Shown here piece by piece: positions 40,410 to 54,530 of a stretch of 62,000 nt of DNA. The stretch spans positions 90,279-152,278 of the forward strand of contig NW_019091506.1 of NCBI RefSeq assembly GCF_001949145.1, read 5' to 3'. Within the stretch, counting starts at the first letter, position 1. Every line of letters begins with the position of its first letter. The notes under the pieces are model-generated. The model made no database searches. It was not told where the DNA came from and saw nothing but the letters and a program-made list of their open reading frames with translations. A program made the translations under genes and the position numbers. Origin of the DNA: Acanthaster planci (Eukaryota; Echinodermata; Asteroidea; Valvatida; Acanthasteridae).

Positions 40410-40524
40410 ACATTTTTAAGTGTGATCAAACGGTTCACCAAATATCACAAATCCCTGAGTGATTTCATTGTCGTTTCCTTTGCATTGCCACTGCACAGTA
40501 AAGGGTTTCTGCTCATCGCTCGGT

Positions 40525-40543
40525 TTGTGTGTGTGTGTGTGTG
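40525..40543 (+). repeat. (GT)n microsatellite
   Basis: About nine GT units in a row; likely length-polymorphic. Confidence 0.9.
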
Positions 40544-43500
40544 CTATATCGTCAGGGCCTGCAGAGTTTTCTCTGGCTGTGCTTTGGAGTGATATTTGCA
40601 CAAGGCATGGAGATGTTTTGCCCGGTACTCTGCTCAGCCTCTAATGAAGGTTTGGATAGGGGGAAAGCAGTGACTGACAGCTGATCAATAGTTTGCTGCT
40701 AGGGATGGTTGCATAGCTCCCCCCTCATTATTACCCAAACCTGACCACTCAATCTGTCTAAATTATCTCTCTCCCTAGTCAGAAAAATGTGCACTGTTCT
40801 TGTGCAGATGCTGGTCGTATTGGGATGGAAAGTCTACGGCATCAAAGAGAATTTGATGGCTGGGGTAGTGAGTTGTTGTTTGAGATTGAATTCAGTAGCA
40901 CAAGCTGTGAGTAATAATTGTGCAGTTAGTTCTTTAGAAGTCATCTAATTCAAGTGGAAAATGTGAACCAGCATCGTGGGATGGATTAAAAAGTGTATGG
41001 TGGTCCAAAAACTATCCCAAAGTATTCACATATGACCCTAAAGAATAGCTAACAGGTGCTATTTGTTTTTACTTGTTTTCACAGGTGTTAATTCAGAATT
41101 GTGTCTAAACCAAACTGTGTTTCTAGTGTAGTTCTAGAAGAAATGGAAAAAAGATTGCCTTGTGCAGTGGGTAAGAATATTGAGTTACTAGCAGTGGACA
41201 CAGATCTGGAAGTAAAATCAAGCAGATTGCAGTAAACATCAGTACAGCAAAGCAAATAGAACCTCTGCATACATCTAGTAGTGCATACAGTCATTAAAAA
41301 GGATTAAAAATCTCAAATCACCGTAAACAGCAAACATGTTAGTGGCATTAAATAGCCCACAAACTCAGAAGTTCCTTCCGCCTTATTCTAATTGACACCG
41401 CTGGGTTATATCTTTTCACAGACATTTCTCTACATTGGCCAGGTTGTACATCTATAATTTTCTGTGAGGATTTCTTGAATTAATAATTCTGACCGGCAAC
41501 TCTGTGAAGGGGAGAAGGAAGGGGCTCTGAAAATATAAAGGAACATCTCCATCCCTTTATCACACAAAGACTTGTAACATGCAAAGTGAGAATTACACAT
41601 CAGTAGTTGAAATATGATGACAAGATTTTCCAGCTTCTTCTTTTCAGTTTCAGTGCAAGTTTCAGTTGTTAAACTTTTACCTTATGACATTCTTTCCCTT
41701 TCAGGGACTGTTTATTGATTGACCCTTGGATTAAAATTTAGATTAAATGATGTTTACATGCAAATAGATACCATTTTTGTCAACAGAAGGTGATGCTTCA
41801 GTCAAAATCTTTTGTGATTTTGCAAAGTGTAAGGGATTTATCAGTGAAGTAGTTGAAACAAATCATTGCCCCGAGTATGAGCCTTTCAGCCAGTTGTCTC
41901 CGAGGCCTTCAGCTGTGTTTAACATTGTTTTACTCATTCATCCTCAGCCTGCCAGACCTGCATATTTCAGAGTTTGAGCCTGAGATCTCAAATCTTTGAT
42001 TCCACGGTTACTAGGCTCTTTCCCTCTTGGAATTATGGCATTAAATCTTTTTTTTGGGGGGGGGTGAATTCAGAAATAAGCTACGAATAACTTCAGGTGG
42101 TTGTGGATTGTACAAGCTCATGAATTGGTCATTGCAGATTACCGATCACTTCCCTTTCTTGAAGACAGCATATGCGGGCCTAAGGGGCCTTGTCCATCAA
42201 CCACTGGAGAGGATCAGCTGCATATCTGCAGCTCAATCTTGTTGAAGTCTGGTAATGAAAGTGGTGATCATATGATTGAATTACAGATGGAAGATTCGCT
42301 ACGAGGATAGGAAAATGAGGAAAAATTCATTATTCCTAGCCAGAAATCAATTAGAACAAAGAAGTTTCCTTTAGAAAAGATATTTTAAGCTTGTGTGTAG
42401 AAGTAGTTGTGAGGTGTTGTGCAGTGAGCCATTTGTGAATGGCGTCAGCATTAGACTGTGTAGTTGTGTGTACATGCTTGTGTGTGGACCTCTGCACGAA
42501 GGAAGTCCACATAATGCAGGATATGATGGCGTTGTGTGGACTTGCACATGTCCGCATGATGCTTTCCCCTCTCTGAAAAAAACAGTTTCAGATGCACTTT
42601 GGGATCAAGGTTATTTGCGGCAAAATGAAGAGGAACAATCCAGGAAATCATCAAAAATCTAGCTTGAAGGAGTTATCCTAGTGGGAGAAAAAGGAGCATT
42701 TACCTTAACCATAGGAGAACAAAGGAATGTCCACACTTCGTATGTATAACAGGTGTGGGAGGGGAGGGGGATAGACAGAAGTCTTGTGTGCATGTTTATA
42801 TAACCTGAATCATTCTGAAATGGTTCAGGTTGGCTCTAATAGGATTGTCTGACTAGGATTTTGGAAGGACCTAGATAGTGTGTGAATTGTTGGCTTTGAA
42901 ATACAGGCAAACGGGGAAAGCAGATCAGACAATTCAGACATCATTTCAGTACCTCAACATTGTTAATGCCGGCCGCCTTTGTAGCTATGCCACCAACTTG
43001 TGATTGGATTGGAATTTGACAGCAAGGAGATCTACATTTTTAGTGGTCACCCCTTACTTGCATAATACAGGGGAACTGGTTTTTCAGTGCTGTCGGAGTG
43101 CTGTTGAAGAGAGAAATTCACAGGCTTGTTCCGATGATACTCGAATCACCTTAATAAGTAAAGCTGCTGGTCCCTGTACTCTGCCCATTGACGGCACTGC
43201 TAAGCATATATTTCAGCAGTAAGAGCCACTATTATGCACTTGCACAATTTTATGTCTTGCTGATGGCTGATATGGCTCATTCATAAGTAGACTTTCTATG
43301 ACTTTGAAGGTTGTAAAGCCCTAACCTCCTCCAGTAAAATATCTCTAGATGTCTTAGTGAGCAAATCAAAAGAGTGAAGTCTATTGAATCCCAGCAAATC
43401 CAAGCAATGCCTGGACGTGACAGACAGAAAAATTTCTTTAGTTCACTTGTTTCCGGTTAACTAGATGCAACAGAAGTCCTGGTGCTGGCTGGCTCTTGTT

Positions 43501-45282
43501 GCATTTGATCATCTGGGTCCTGTGAACTGTGAAGATTGGTGTGCCCATTAAGAGCTATTTGAGCTCTGGACATTCGATCACGAAGGGAAGCAGTGCACAA
43601 TTTTGTGCTCGGAAGGCATTGACCATGGGTTGATGAACCGTGGCAATTGATCAGGTAACAGAAACTGGTTTACTAGGTGACATATACAGACCATCTGTTG
43701 TTAGCCAGGGGCTGAGTCACTCTTAGCATCGGTGGAAATTTGCTTGCATCATCAGCAACAGCTGTATCGTGGGTCAAGTTAATTTTTCTTCCCCCACAAA
43801 CTTCAGTGCAGTTTGTCAGAACCTTGAAAATTGACCTGGGACAAAATTGTCAGAATTACCAGAGAATTATCCGGCGAGATAGTTGGGGGAGAGGGAGGAA
43901 TCATGTATCATGTCGAACAGAGATATGCAAGTTGTAAAGTTTGTATCTTTTTGATTGTATGCAGATATTGTCAGGTCGATAAGCCAGAGTCAGTTAATTT
44001 TTCTTTGCTTATTTACAAATGTTCATTAGGGATTGTCAGAAAGCCAAAACGAAATGTTCAACTACAAATTAAAAAAAGCTCAGTAATAAGCATCAGGGGC
44101 AAGGGAGGGGACTTTCCCAGACTTCACGTATGAAGTCCATTTAATCTGCCTAACAGTGTCGTAAGCAGTTACTAATAAGTCTTTCCTTGTTTTGAAGACA
44201 GTTCAATCACCATAATCAATCCTGCACTTGAAGGAGAGGAGAAAAAGTGTTAGGGAGGGCTTCCAATTTATACTAAAAAATCTTTTAGAATGGTTGGAAA
44301 AGGTCAAAAGTTTGCAGGGTATTTACTATCAGTATTTCTCGTTTGAGTCTTGGTTTTTTGCTCTAGTGCTGCTGACCCTCAGAGGAAAAAGGAAATTGTG
44401 TATTTTAGACATGATTTGAAATCCTTGGAAAAAGTGGTCTCATTGATGATCCACACAGTTCTGCCTGGAATCAAATCACAGGCATTTGAAGAAACAACAG
44501 CTTGATTGGCTTATTGACCTTACAGTAGGGACTCAGGTTGTGATTTCTGTGTAGTTTTCCTGTTCACATTTCCTTCATCGTAACGTGTATGTATATGGAA
44601 GTTTTCCATTGTGTGTCTGTAGGCTGTCTTAGTGAAATAGGATCGGTCATTTTGAAACAGGCTGTTTCTTTTCTGCACATAAATAAGGTTTGTCATCTTT
44701 GTGAAAGAGGCTATTCTTGTCACAAAAGTTAACTTTCATGTTTAAAAAAGTTACATGTACAGTGTGTATGTCTCAATATAAACCACTGATGAGATGCATT
44801 TCTCAGAACCACTGATCTCTGTACTGTTGGTGTCTTGCACTGTTGCTCATGCATTGATGTCTGTAATGAAGATTGACGTTGCATTTAATATCCTGGGTGG
44901 AAGATACATCCAATGTTTCTCACATCGCCGCAGGAGTTGGACAACGGCAGATTAACACTGGCTGTACAGGGAACAAAAAAAAGGAAGTTAGTAGTATCAA
45001 GCGTCCAGGCTCATTCTTGCGTGGTTGGTTGTGTCATTAAGACATCGGAGCCGAGGACGAATGATATAGTGGCTGTAAATATGATCTGCAACAGATGACT
45101 GGCAAGATGCATATTAAAAGTAAACACCGGTGGAGTTGCTGGCCTTAATGAAAATGGAGACGTCACTGTCACTCTGCTGCCTGATCAAATGAATCCGTTG
45201 TGTTGCTACCCCTGGGGATGGGTCAGAGCTAGCAAGTAGCAAGCCTGAGGGGGATTTTAGGTAGATGCCGTGTGGTGGCTGC

Positions 45283-45312
45283 CTGCCCTCTAGTAGAATG
45301 CCCTCTGTCGGT
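45283..45312 (-). promoter_or_regulatory. Two tandem CTCF-like motifs
   Basis: CTGCCCTCTAGTAG (45283-45296) fits the reverse complement of the CTCF core with one mismatch in the core. ATGCCCTCTGTCGG (45299-45312) repeats the TGCCCTCT block with about two mismatches. They lie 3.2 kb before exon 11b, between the two alternative last exons. Function inferred only. Confidence 0.35.
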
Positions 45313-48300
45313 GGCAGTGTGGAGTGCTGGGCAAAATATGTTCAACCATCTTTATGCATTTTAACAGACAGTTTATTCACCATGATTTTGCGAGCCCTTC
45401 AGTGACTGCTGTAGTGAGTCAGGAGAGAAAAAACGTGTTATGAGTGGAACTCGTTTTTCCTATTAACTGAACTCCACCTGCTGACCGAGTTGCCAAATGT
45501 TTTGAGTCAGTATGTGCCATTTTTTGTTCATGTTGTGGTCATGCAGCATCACATAAACTTACCAGAGACTATCGTCATCCATACCTTGAATTGGACATTG
45601 CCTGTGTTTTCTTCCAAGTTCCAGTTTACTGCCAATGTTTGTAAGTCTAGGAGCGTCGCCAGCGTGCCGGACTAGTTTTTGATAAGTTCAACCCTTGGCA
45701 GCCCAGGCATGGTACACAAAAACTGCATGCTACTCATTAGAGACTCAAATGCCCGGAATGAAACCTGATAGCTTGATGTTTGCTGCCTTCCTGAAATTTT
45801 TGCAAATATTGACTCAGGAGGAAAATAATTTGCCGGCAACTAGGTCTAGATGTGCACATTGCAAGAGGGAATGACCATCTAGTGCAGGTGAACTCGGGAA
45901 ACCCTTTTTTTTTCTTCTGTAAAACTACCTGAGTTGGGCTAATCCCATGGATTACCGTTGCACATTAGGAGACCCCCCCTGGCTAGGTTATGGGGGAAGT
46001 GGGCTAATGAACTTGTTGTGCTCCTGAGCCTGATGCCGCATTAGAGTTGGGGAAATGTCGCAAATAGCTTCACTCTGTGGCCTACTTAGTGGTCCCTGTC
46101 CTGTCACGGAGGCCACAGTATGGCCCAACTGCTTGGCGGCTTTTTTTTTTTTAAACATAAAAAAAAAAATTAAATAGTCAAATTTTTATCGTACTGATAC
46201 AGCTTGTCCTGCTTTAGTGTGTACTGGTGTTAACCTTCATTGTTGTCAGGGGACACAGGTTTTGAGTTTTGAAAGAGTCCTTCATCCGTGTTTGCAAAGG
46301 AATTAACATCCATCAGGATCCGGATAGAAGGACAACAGCCACAACATTCATTTTGGCATGGAAATACTGTGGAAACAATGTAAGGTGGTACGTCGGAATT
46401 GCCTGCAGCATTTCAGATGTTTAAAGGCTACCTTTGGCGCACCAAGTCATTTAAGTTGTGGGAAAAAAGGCCATTTGAACAACTTGTTTGGAAATTGTAA
46501 AATGGAAAAGAAAAGTCTTACATGGAGGAAACGATTTCTGGCTTGGTTAATTTCCACAGAGTTGCTGTCTGATAGGCAAAGGAAACTCCTTGAAATGAAT
46601 GATGTCTCAGTACATGATCATGATGGAAGAGCTTGAGAATAATCGCTGGCAACCCAAGTCGGGACCTCCGATTCCCTCATCCGGGATTCCAATTATAACC
46701 CCCCTTTCCAGCTCCATCACTACGGTGGGCTTAATCATATCTCCATTTATTTCGTAGCTAGTCAGTTGATAGTCGTCAGAATATTACCACCCCCCCTCAC
46801 CCTTCTCAATTCCAGACCCAAAGGTCCCTACCTGTCAGGATACCCTCAGGAGGGAGGAATGTCCTGACGTGTTCATTGCCCTGTCATCTTGTAAGAGCTG
46901 TCAGGGGGGAAAGAGATGTAATTTGTGAAATCATAGCAGATACCGTTGCTTGATGCCGGGCTGATTCATCTCAGATTTTTTAGCCGAGCTTTACCTGTTG
47001 CGCTGATTGGATGGTTTGGGGAAGGGCTTGTGTCACAGATGTTGCTTGTAGGTAGATGATGAAACCTGGGAATATGTTTCTTAATTTCTCTGAGGTGGAA
47101 ATTGAGGGCAAGATTCGAGGAAGGGAGCAGGTTGACATACAGGGTAACTCAAGACTATATCTGTATTTCTTGGCTGCAAAATGTTTCAGTAATTACGGGG
47201 GTGGATTAAGGGGGGAAAGGAGTTTTGTGAAACAAAATGCCAGTGGATTGAGAGAATCCACCTGTTATGCATTTATGATCCAACACACCTGGGAAATGTT
47301 GGGTGTGGAGCCTTTGTAAAGTTCTTGCACTAAATGATGTGGAAAATAGTCAGGTCCATCCAGGCAATTTACAATGTTCGACAGGTGCTGTTAATAGATG
47401 GTGTTAACAATGATACCAGCAGTGTATTTGGGGTTAAAATTGAAGTTGGAATCTACTGATATCTGTCCCTTTGCCCCCTGTAACAAGGTCAACGGTTCTT
47501 GACGGAATGCTTAAGTTTTGTGGTGAAGCATTTCACTGTGTGGCTGATGGTGAGGACACTTCACCATGATTCAGATAACCATTCTGAAGAGGGGTGGTAA
47601 ATTTGTGCATGTGGTGATGTTGGTGCATTTTTTAATCTTGCTTACAGAGCAGTGTTTACATGTTTGTACTTTTTTGGTGGAGTTTCTAGGTAGATTTTGG
47701 TCCAAATTGCATGTTTGATTAAGTGGATTTTCTGGTCATGCATGTACAGGACACTAGTTGAGTAAGTTGTTTGCTAAAGGTTTACTCACCAGCATGTTTA
47801 CATCACAGTGAGGTGTTGCTAGAGCATGTGTGTGTCCACTGCTTGAAGTATGTACTTCTGACATTTGGAAATTGTGCACAAAATCACTTGCCTCAATCAC
47901 TTATAGAGAGTTGGAAACTATTTGGATTACTATCCATGTTGGCATTCAAACCATTCAAACTTGATGGTTCCCTTAGGGAACATGAGAACAATGGTGCGTT
48001 AAGGGGTTAAATTGTTTTCTGGATACAGAGGATGCAAACCAATTTGTGGACTTTCTTTGAACTCAGTTTCTGAGAATCCTAAAACTATGCGATGTGTTCT
48101 TCTAAGAAATGTTTTCTTAGATTACCAGGATTCAATGGGTAATTGCATAATCTATGTCTAAAAAAATAACCATTCTGATGAAACACTTATATTGCCTGGC
48201 TAACCTAAAAGATGTTGATTATCAAGATATCCCCCAAAACCCAGATCAATAACCCCTCTGAGATCTTTCAAGATCTTCTGGGAAGTTTTGCAGGATTTTT

Positions 48301-48547
48301 AAAGATTGAGAGAGATAGGGTCCAGACTCTGTAACATTGCTCAGAGCTTAATGCTGTTTGGAGAATGTGCCATTGGTTATGTTAGATTTCTGGCAGCAAG
48401 CTGATTGAGTTTGGGGTTGGAGAAGAGATGTGGAGCCTATGTTTGTAACTATCTGATAGTGGCTCTGACCTTCGTGTTGCCAGTATTTGGCAGTGGTAAT
48501 TAATTTGTCAATTGCTGTTTTCTTTCTTGTTTTCCCCCTGTGGATAG

Positions 48548-48810
48548 GTGGTCAGGGCATGATTGGCAGTGACATGATTAGCCAGTCAGGAGCTGTCTCA
48601 GGCATGGGCATGCCCCCTGCCTCAGGTGGCTCCTCCTACTCCCACTCTACCCAGCTCCACCCCTCCATGCACTCCCAAGCCATGATGCTCGCCGGCCACC
48701 CCCACTCCATGATGATGTCCCATCATGCATCGGGGCACAGTGGATCTCACAGTGCGGTTGGCCAGTCATCACCAAGTCTTCTCAACCACAACGACTCAGT
48801 CACAGCGTGA
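48548..48810 (+). CDS. Meis: Meis exon 11b, alternative C-terminus
   Basis: The acceptor is ccctgtggatag|GTGG. With the G from exon 10 it encodes GGQGMIGSDMISQSGAVSGM and on to SLLNHNDSVTA before TGA, 87 residues including the split Gly. It is rich in Ser, His, Met and Gly, with clusters such as HSMMMSHH. This matches in style and motif order the long C-terminus of vertebrate MEIS2-type isoforms (GPMGMSM, then HP.Q/L, then HP..MMM, then QSP.ML). This tail acts as an activation region in vertebrate MEIS; the same role here is inferred. The predicted protein is 469 residues. Confidence 0.92.
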
Positions 48811-51800
48811 GGAAGAAGAAAAAAAAGACGACACAAAAACAATTGTATACGTAGCCACCGACAAGTTATATTGTCAAAGTCATCCTTTTTGATCTAGTGT
48901 AATTGGATTTTAAACCTCTGTGGTATATCATGGTACTTTTCACCTGGGCCAATGCTCTTACTCCCACTGTTACAGCCCACCCACATACTCTTGTCTACTC
49001 CAAAAACACTTGCGGAACTGTTTACCTGTATACCACTTTTTACCCTTTCACTTGATGGAAATATGTACAAACTAGTATTCTTGCCATGCAAATTTGGAAA
49101 CAGACTAAATTATTTGCTTTAAATGGATTCCTGATGATATGGATGAGAGAAACTTCCAACCTTTAGGCAAGAGGTCCCAACTTGTACTAAATTCTAGTCA
49201 AGTGACCAGTGTTGACATCAAGCCTTCCTATTTTGCCTCTTCTGATTAAGCCGAAGGTCACTTTATAGTATAATGTATTTAGCCATTGAATTGGTTACAT
49301 TTGTTTAGATGCCAAGTTGTAGATTTGGCATTGATGGCTTTGGCTGCAAAGAAGGGAAATACATGGCTTGCCAACAATTCAATTATTTTGACAGACCTTG
49401 CTATTCCAATTAAGGAAAAATATTCAAAAATTGAAAGTGACCAATTGAAAGTCACCATCAGGTATTCATGCAATATGCAAATGAGGGAGTTGAGATCTTT
49501 CATGTTGCCACGACTTGTAGGCAAATGATTCTCATCTTAGTTACTCTCAACAAGTGACATCAAAGAGCCAGTATTATTTGATACTATGGACACTCCATCC
49601 TCCAGTGAATCTCTTTTAGCCCTGCATTTCCGAGACACAACATGACTTGATACGGCTTTTGTATGTCATTTGATTTTTGAGCTAACTTGAATCCCTTATC
49701 CTGATTGGTCACATGCATGGCAGCTGACCATGCAGTACATGCTCATACACCACAAGTCTGATTGCACACCGCACGTTGCATTATTGCAAGGTTAAGCGTA
49801 CCAATTCAAAGCTGCAGAGTACACCGTGAATAAAAAAATGTACCCGGGTGCCGAGTTTGCTGGAAAATAAATTTGTCCCACTCGTTTGAGTGGAACACGG
49901 CATAATGTGGTGTGGTGTAGTCCCAAATATCACCGACAGACACCGTTATGTTACACTCACACAAGCAAGGTAATGAAGCTGAGTTATCTGGACACTTGCT
50001 CTTTAAGCATTTTTGTCCTAGTTTGTGTGGTGGACTTATCATGATGATTGATTCGTGAAAATTTCACAAGTTATTTCTGCCCCCCCCCAAAATAGCAGTT
50101 GACAGTTTTGTTTGTTACTTTTTAAATATATTTAAACTTGGATGTAGTGTTAATAACTTGGTTATATAGCTCATTTTTTGTGTAAATATACATACGGTCT
50201 TCAAGTTTTTTATTCGAAGAGTGCTTGTCGGGGTGAGATTATGACTTAGATACCTAGATCCTGTGTTTCATCACGTACATGTGAATACTAACGTGTTTTT
50301 GTGTGGTTTTCGTGTCATCTTTTGTTTTGTCTGAAAAAGGCAGATGGTGTAACTTAAACACTTTACAGAGTTTGAAATCTGTGTTAAGTAATCAGTGATC
50401 TGAGTGTCACAGTCTGTATACTTAGTTTGCGTAACATTGAAATGTATGCTGCCCACCTGGTTTTGTGTTAATTGCTTTTATTTAACATTTCTTCAAAATG
50501 GCTTGTCCCATTGATGCTTTGGGAAATTCATGGGATTTGACATCAGACTGATGTAAAACAAGGAGAAGAAAAAGAGAATATTAATTGTCTTAAATGTGCA
50601 GCCATTGTTGGTAATGGTTTGTACATTTGAGAGTGCAATATGTTCTGGTTATAGAAAATGCCACGTTGATCATGACGGGCAGAATTTCATCAGCATTGTT
50701 AAAGTAGGTTTTCGATTTTTCTGGGCAATTTTTAGCAGTAATGTAACCAAAGTATTGGTGCTTGCAGAACTAAAAAAGGATTTATTTGGTGTAAATACAT
50801 AGTCCATTTGTACGAGTGTGTATTTAAAACAGTTGATAAAACATTGCTTCTTATAATACTATCCAACGTGTGGATACAAATGAGACACAGCATTTTTAAC
50901 TAGACCGTTTTGTTATGTTGGGGCACTACTTTATTGAAATATTTTGACAGACATGTTTGAAATAGGATAACACTATTCTTGCCCTGTTTTGGTGAAGTAT
51001 GCAAAATGGTACCCTTGCTTACTGACTTTTAACTTCTTTTGTCCCCTTTTGTTCAGTAATCTTGTGCTTATTTTGATTGGACAGGCACAAATATATTTAT
51101 CAACTGCTCTGATTCTTGAAAACTACTTAACTAATTTGTCTCCTGTTAGAAGTGAGATGTTAAAAACATGAAGATAGACAGGAGGAAAAATTACTACTGG
51201 TTGGGGGGTCATATAAGCCATGCAACCCCCCATTTGTATTTTGTTCTTGCCAAGAACAGTGCATGTTTGTGGATATCATGCTGCATTTGAGGGGTTCCAG
51301 CTTACTGTAAATTCATCTCAGAACCAATTGGCAAGACACCAGTTGCTATCCATTAAAGTTATCGCATTTGCCATGCAGAACAAGTTTCTGTAGATGAAGC
51401 CAAGTAACCAGATCTGATATCCCTGTGGGCCACTGCAGCACTCCGTGTAAAGCTGGATTTTGCTCTTGAAAATGAATGCGACTGTGAACTTGCAGTGATG
51501 ATGTCATGAAATTTTCATGGCAAAATCTGCAGTGTGTTGGATTGTGAACTCCCATTTAAAGTTCCTACAGGGATTAGGACATCGTAAATCTGCAGGGATG
51601 TTTGATTTTAGAACTGGCCTAGGTGTATATGAAGAGGGATTGCTGCTTGGAGTGCAAAAGGGCTGATATGCTGGCACCACAAACACTCGAGTTGTCCTCT
51701 GCCACATTCAAGCATGTGCTAGCACTCTGTGTAAGGTAGAACCAATTAAGTTATGGGATTTATGCCGTTCATGTTCCCGGAACCAGTTAATATCAAGAAA

Positions 51801-54530
51801 ATGCAAGCAACAAAGCTTTCTGCAGTGTGGTAATATACGGCAAATGAAAGGTCAGGTAGAGGGCTTTGGCATTAATTACTCATGGTTACCCTTGATGGCA
51901 GTGTGGAACATGTATTCTAATTGAACAGCACACTTCTTATTGTCGGAAACTTCTAATTATAACAGGACACCACCATATGGTTTGGGGGGAAAAAATGGCT
52001 CAAAGCCAAGATTACTTCCGAGTGTTTGACCAGAAACGAATATAGAAATATCTGTTAAATACAAATGCGTCAACTGCGCATTTAGATTGCTGTGGAACAT
52101 TTGTTGAATGTAATCTACCTGTATTCTCATGGGGTCCTTCTCATTTCACTTTAGGTAATTGTAAACGGATGATCAGGAAGAAAAAGGGGAAAGTGAAATG
52201 TCTCCGAGAAGAAATCCAAGATGAAAGGGAAGTGTAGGATTAACTTTCATGGAAATGCTACAAATGTATTCAACATTTAATGACTGCAGAGTGTTTCATT
52301 AATGTTATATTAGACATTTGTGAATATGTATTAAATAAATTTCACAGATTTTGATGACACAAGAAGCATAGTAACAAAGTTCAGAAAAAAAAATTAATGG
52401 CACAGTGCTGTTTCATTTGTAATATGAAATAATGAAAGCATTTTGCCTACATGATTGGACTGCTTTTGTTGTTAAACCTTGAGAGGTCTTTATTTTTTAG
52501 ATGTACACAGCGATTGGATTTTTCTACCTCTTGTATTTATATTATCAGGATCCATGTGGATATAATTCTTTATGGATTGATGAAATGTTACTTTTCCCCA
52601 GTCCCAAGAACAAGGAGTATTCAAGGTTGTAACATTGTGCAGATTCTTTCTCATATCTTGCTTCATGTTATTTTAAAGATATTTTGAAGTTGAAGATTAA
52701 GGTCATCTATTTACCTCAGCCCCAGGGTGTTCTGACCAATCACAGTCATGATTCATGTTCAACATGTGTGCACAAAAGTGCAACATGCGTGTACGCATGC
52801 ATGACACAAGCGGCTGGTACATGGCAGCGAGATATGGAAGAGGCACACATTTATTGCCTATTTGTAATGCGAGCAGGGATGGCTGTATTTATTTTGTACA
52901 CAAATCTAGGTATGTGATCAGTGCACATCAGCGAGTCACTAATGGCAGATGGTTTGTATACCAAGTGTTGTTCCAGAAAAAATGAATCATTGTGCGCCCC
53001 CCTCATTGGAAGCAGAGGGGTTGGGTTGACGCTTATTGGATTTCACTGCCAGTTTTATATGAAACGAGTCGTGCAAAGTCGGTTCCATACTGTGACAAGC
53101 TCTCGTGTAGCGAGTCGACAGGGCTAGCATAGTTCTTTGCCATTACAATAAGATTTCCTGGTGTTAAGTGATCAAATGCCCTAGATCTTGGCAGTCAGGT
53201 TGAAATTTGGATGGATCAGCTTCTTGCTGATTCTGTTTTCTTTCATTGATGTAGGCCCTTTGCACTGAACCTGACTGATTGAAATGGGATCCACCATTTT
53301 TGGAGTCAAATGTCCACTGAAAGGATTCTTCTATCTGGGGTTATATACAAAGCTACACCGGTTCCAGGCACACAGTGTACGTTGGTAAAAAAAAAACAAT
53401 AGTTGTTCAAGGTTTTTATAGCTGTATGTAGTTGCTTGGTAACTGATGCAGATGGCCTAAACTGGCTTCAAAAATGGCATGGCATAACATGTCAGGTATA
53501 GAAAGTGATTCCAGCCGCAAATGGTCTCTAACAGAAAGGCATCTTGTTAATACCAGGGTTTTTTTAGCACCCCAAGCAAGCAAAAATGACTGATGTGCCA
53601 AAAACATCTAAAAGTGTTGAGAAAACTATTTTGTTTAGTTCCTTGTAACACAGAGTGTCAAATGTATACATGTTCACATAGTTATTTCAGTATGTGTAAC
53701 ACAGAAACTTACTTTAAAAGATGTGTGAACACTTTCCTTATTTAAACCAATTTAAAACACTTATACATTTTCAGTTATATTAAACTGAAAAAAAGTCTTT
53801 AAAAGTTGTTTGGATTAGAATGCTTAAAAGCTGTGGTGTTTTCCTGTTCTGTCTTGTAGAATGATGTACATTGTTAGTTCAGAGGTAACACGCTTGTGCC
53901 ACACTTCTCTTTATGGTGTGGCCCCATCATAACTTTTTGTGTTTTCTAAGCTACATGTAGCATGTATACCTATGCTTTATTTTTTTTTTGGTTGTTTTCC
54001 CTTGCTGTTTTTGTCATTTTTTGGTCATGTGTTATAGCTTTGAATGCTAGTGTATAGAAAAGCTGACAAGCTGTAACTCTTACCAGTGATATACAATAAA
54101 CTGTTAATGAACAGAAAAGTGTTCCATCTTTTTGACTTGATTTGTACCTAGTCAGTGTCCGAGTTGTCAGTCTTTCTCGACAGTTGGTGGAGTGGAAGTA
54201 AACATCTTTATACATTACCATAATTGAGCAATATTGGCTGGCAATTTAAAGTAATACTTGGTTGGGAAAACATACACAATATGTTTTATATTTTAGGCAC
54301 ATAGTCTAGGGAATAAAAGACCTCAGTTGTGGCCCCAAAGGGTCAGCTTGTTTGGTGTAAATATTCGGCTGTTATAGGTCCTATGTACTGCATCTGTGAG
54401 CAGGGGACTTCTTATGGGATCATAGGTTTGCTATATTCTGTTTGGCAGATATCGCAAACCATCTACAATGCAGAGTATGGACCATTTTCCGGTTGTTTCT
54501 TCAGTTTGGAAAAATAAACTTGTCTTGCCA
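48811..54530 (+). other. Probable long 3' UTR of the 11b transcript
   Basis: No coding region is supported. The stretch is AT-rich and I recognise no transposon in it. Three exact TGTAAATA words, the Pumilio recognition element as RNA, lie at 50181-50188, 50790-50797 and 54356-54363. Candidate polyA signals AATAAA occur at 52334, 54095, 54312 and 54513. Long 3' UTRs are common for Meis genes, but the 3' end here is a guess. Confidence 0.45.
54513..54518 (+). terminator. Candidate polyA signal for the 11b transcript
   Basis: AATAAA followed by ACTTGTCTTGCC; it is the last of four AATAAA hexamers downstream of exon 11b. Others are at 52334, 54095 and 54312. Which one is used cannot be told from sequence. 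Confidence 0.3.

Larger units (their letters stand above)
38958..48547 (+). other. 3' UTR of the 11a form, then intron leading to exon 11b
   Basis: The beginning is presumably the 3' UTR of transcripts ending in exon 11a; AATAAA at 40404-40409 is a candidate polyA signal. The rest is intronic for the 11b form. It contains a (GT)n tract near 40525-40543, tandem CTCF-like motifs at 45283-45312, and a T-tract followed by an A-tract near 46141-46170. No further Meis exon or other gene was recognised. Confidence 0.7.

Noticed and set aside
40057-40413. 118-codon minus-strand frame, Lys-rich
   Set aside because: It is the complement of a T-rich stretch; the Lys and Asn content follows from base composition.
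46358-46636. Open frame of 92 codons with a zinc-knuckle-like CGKKGHLNNLFGNC run
   Set aside because: It lies inside the intron before exon 11b, has no gag-like context and only one Cys/His cluster with wrong spacing. Treated as chance.
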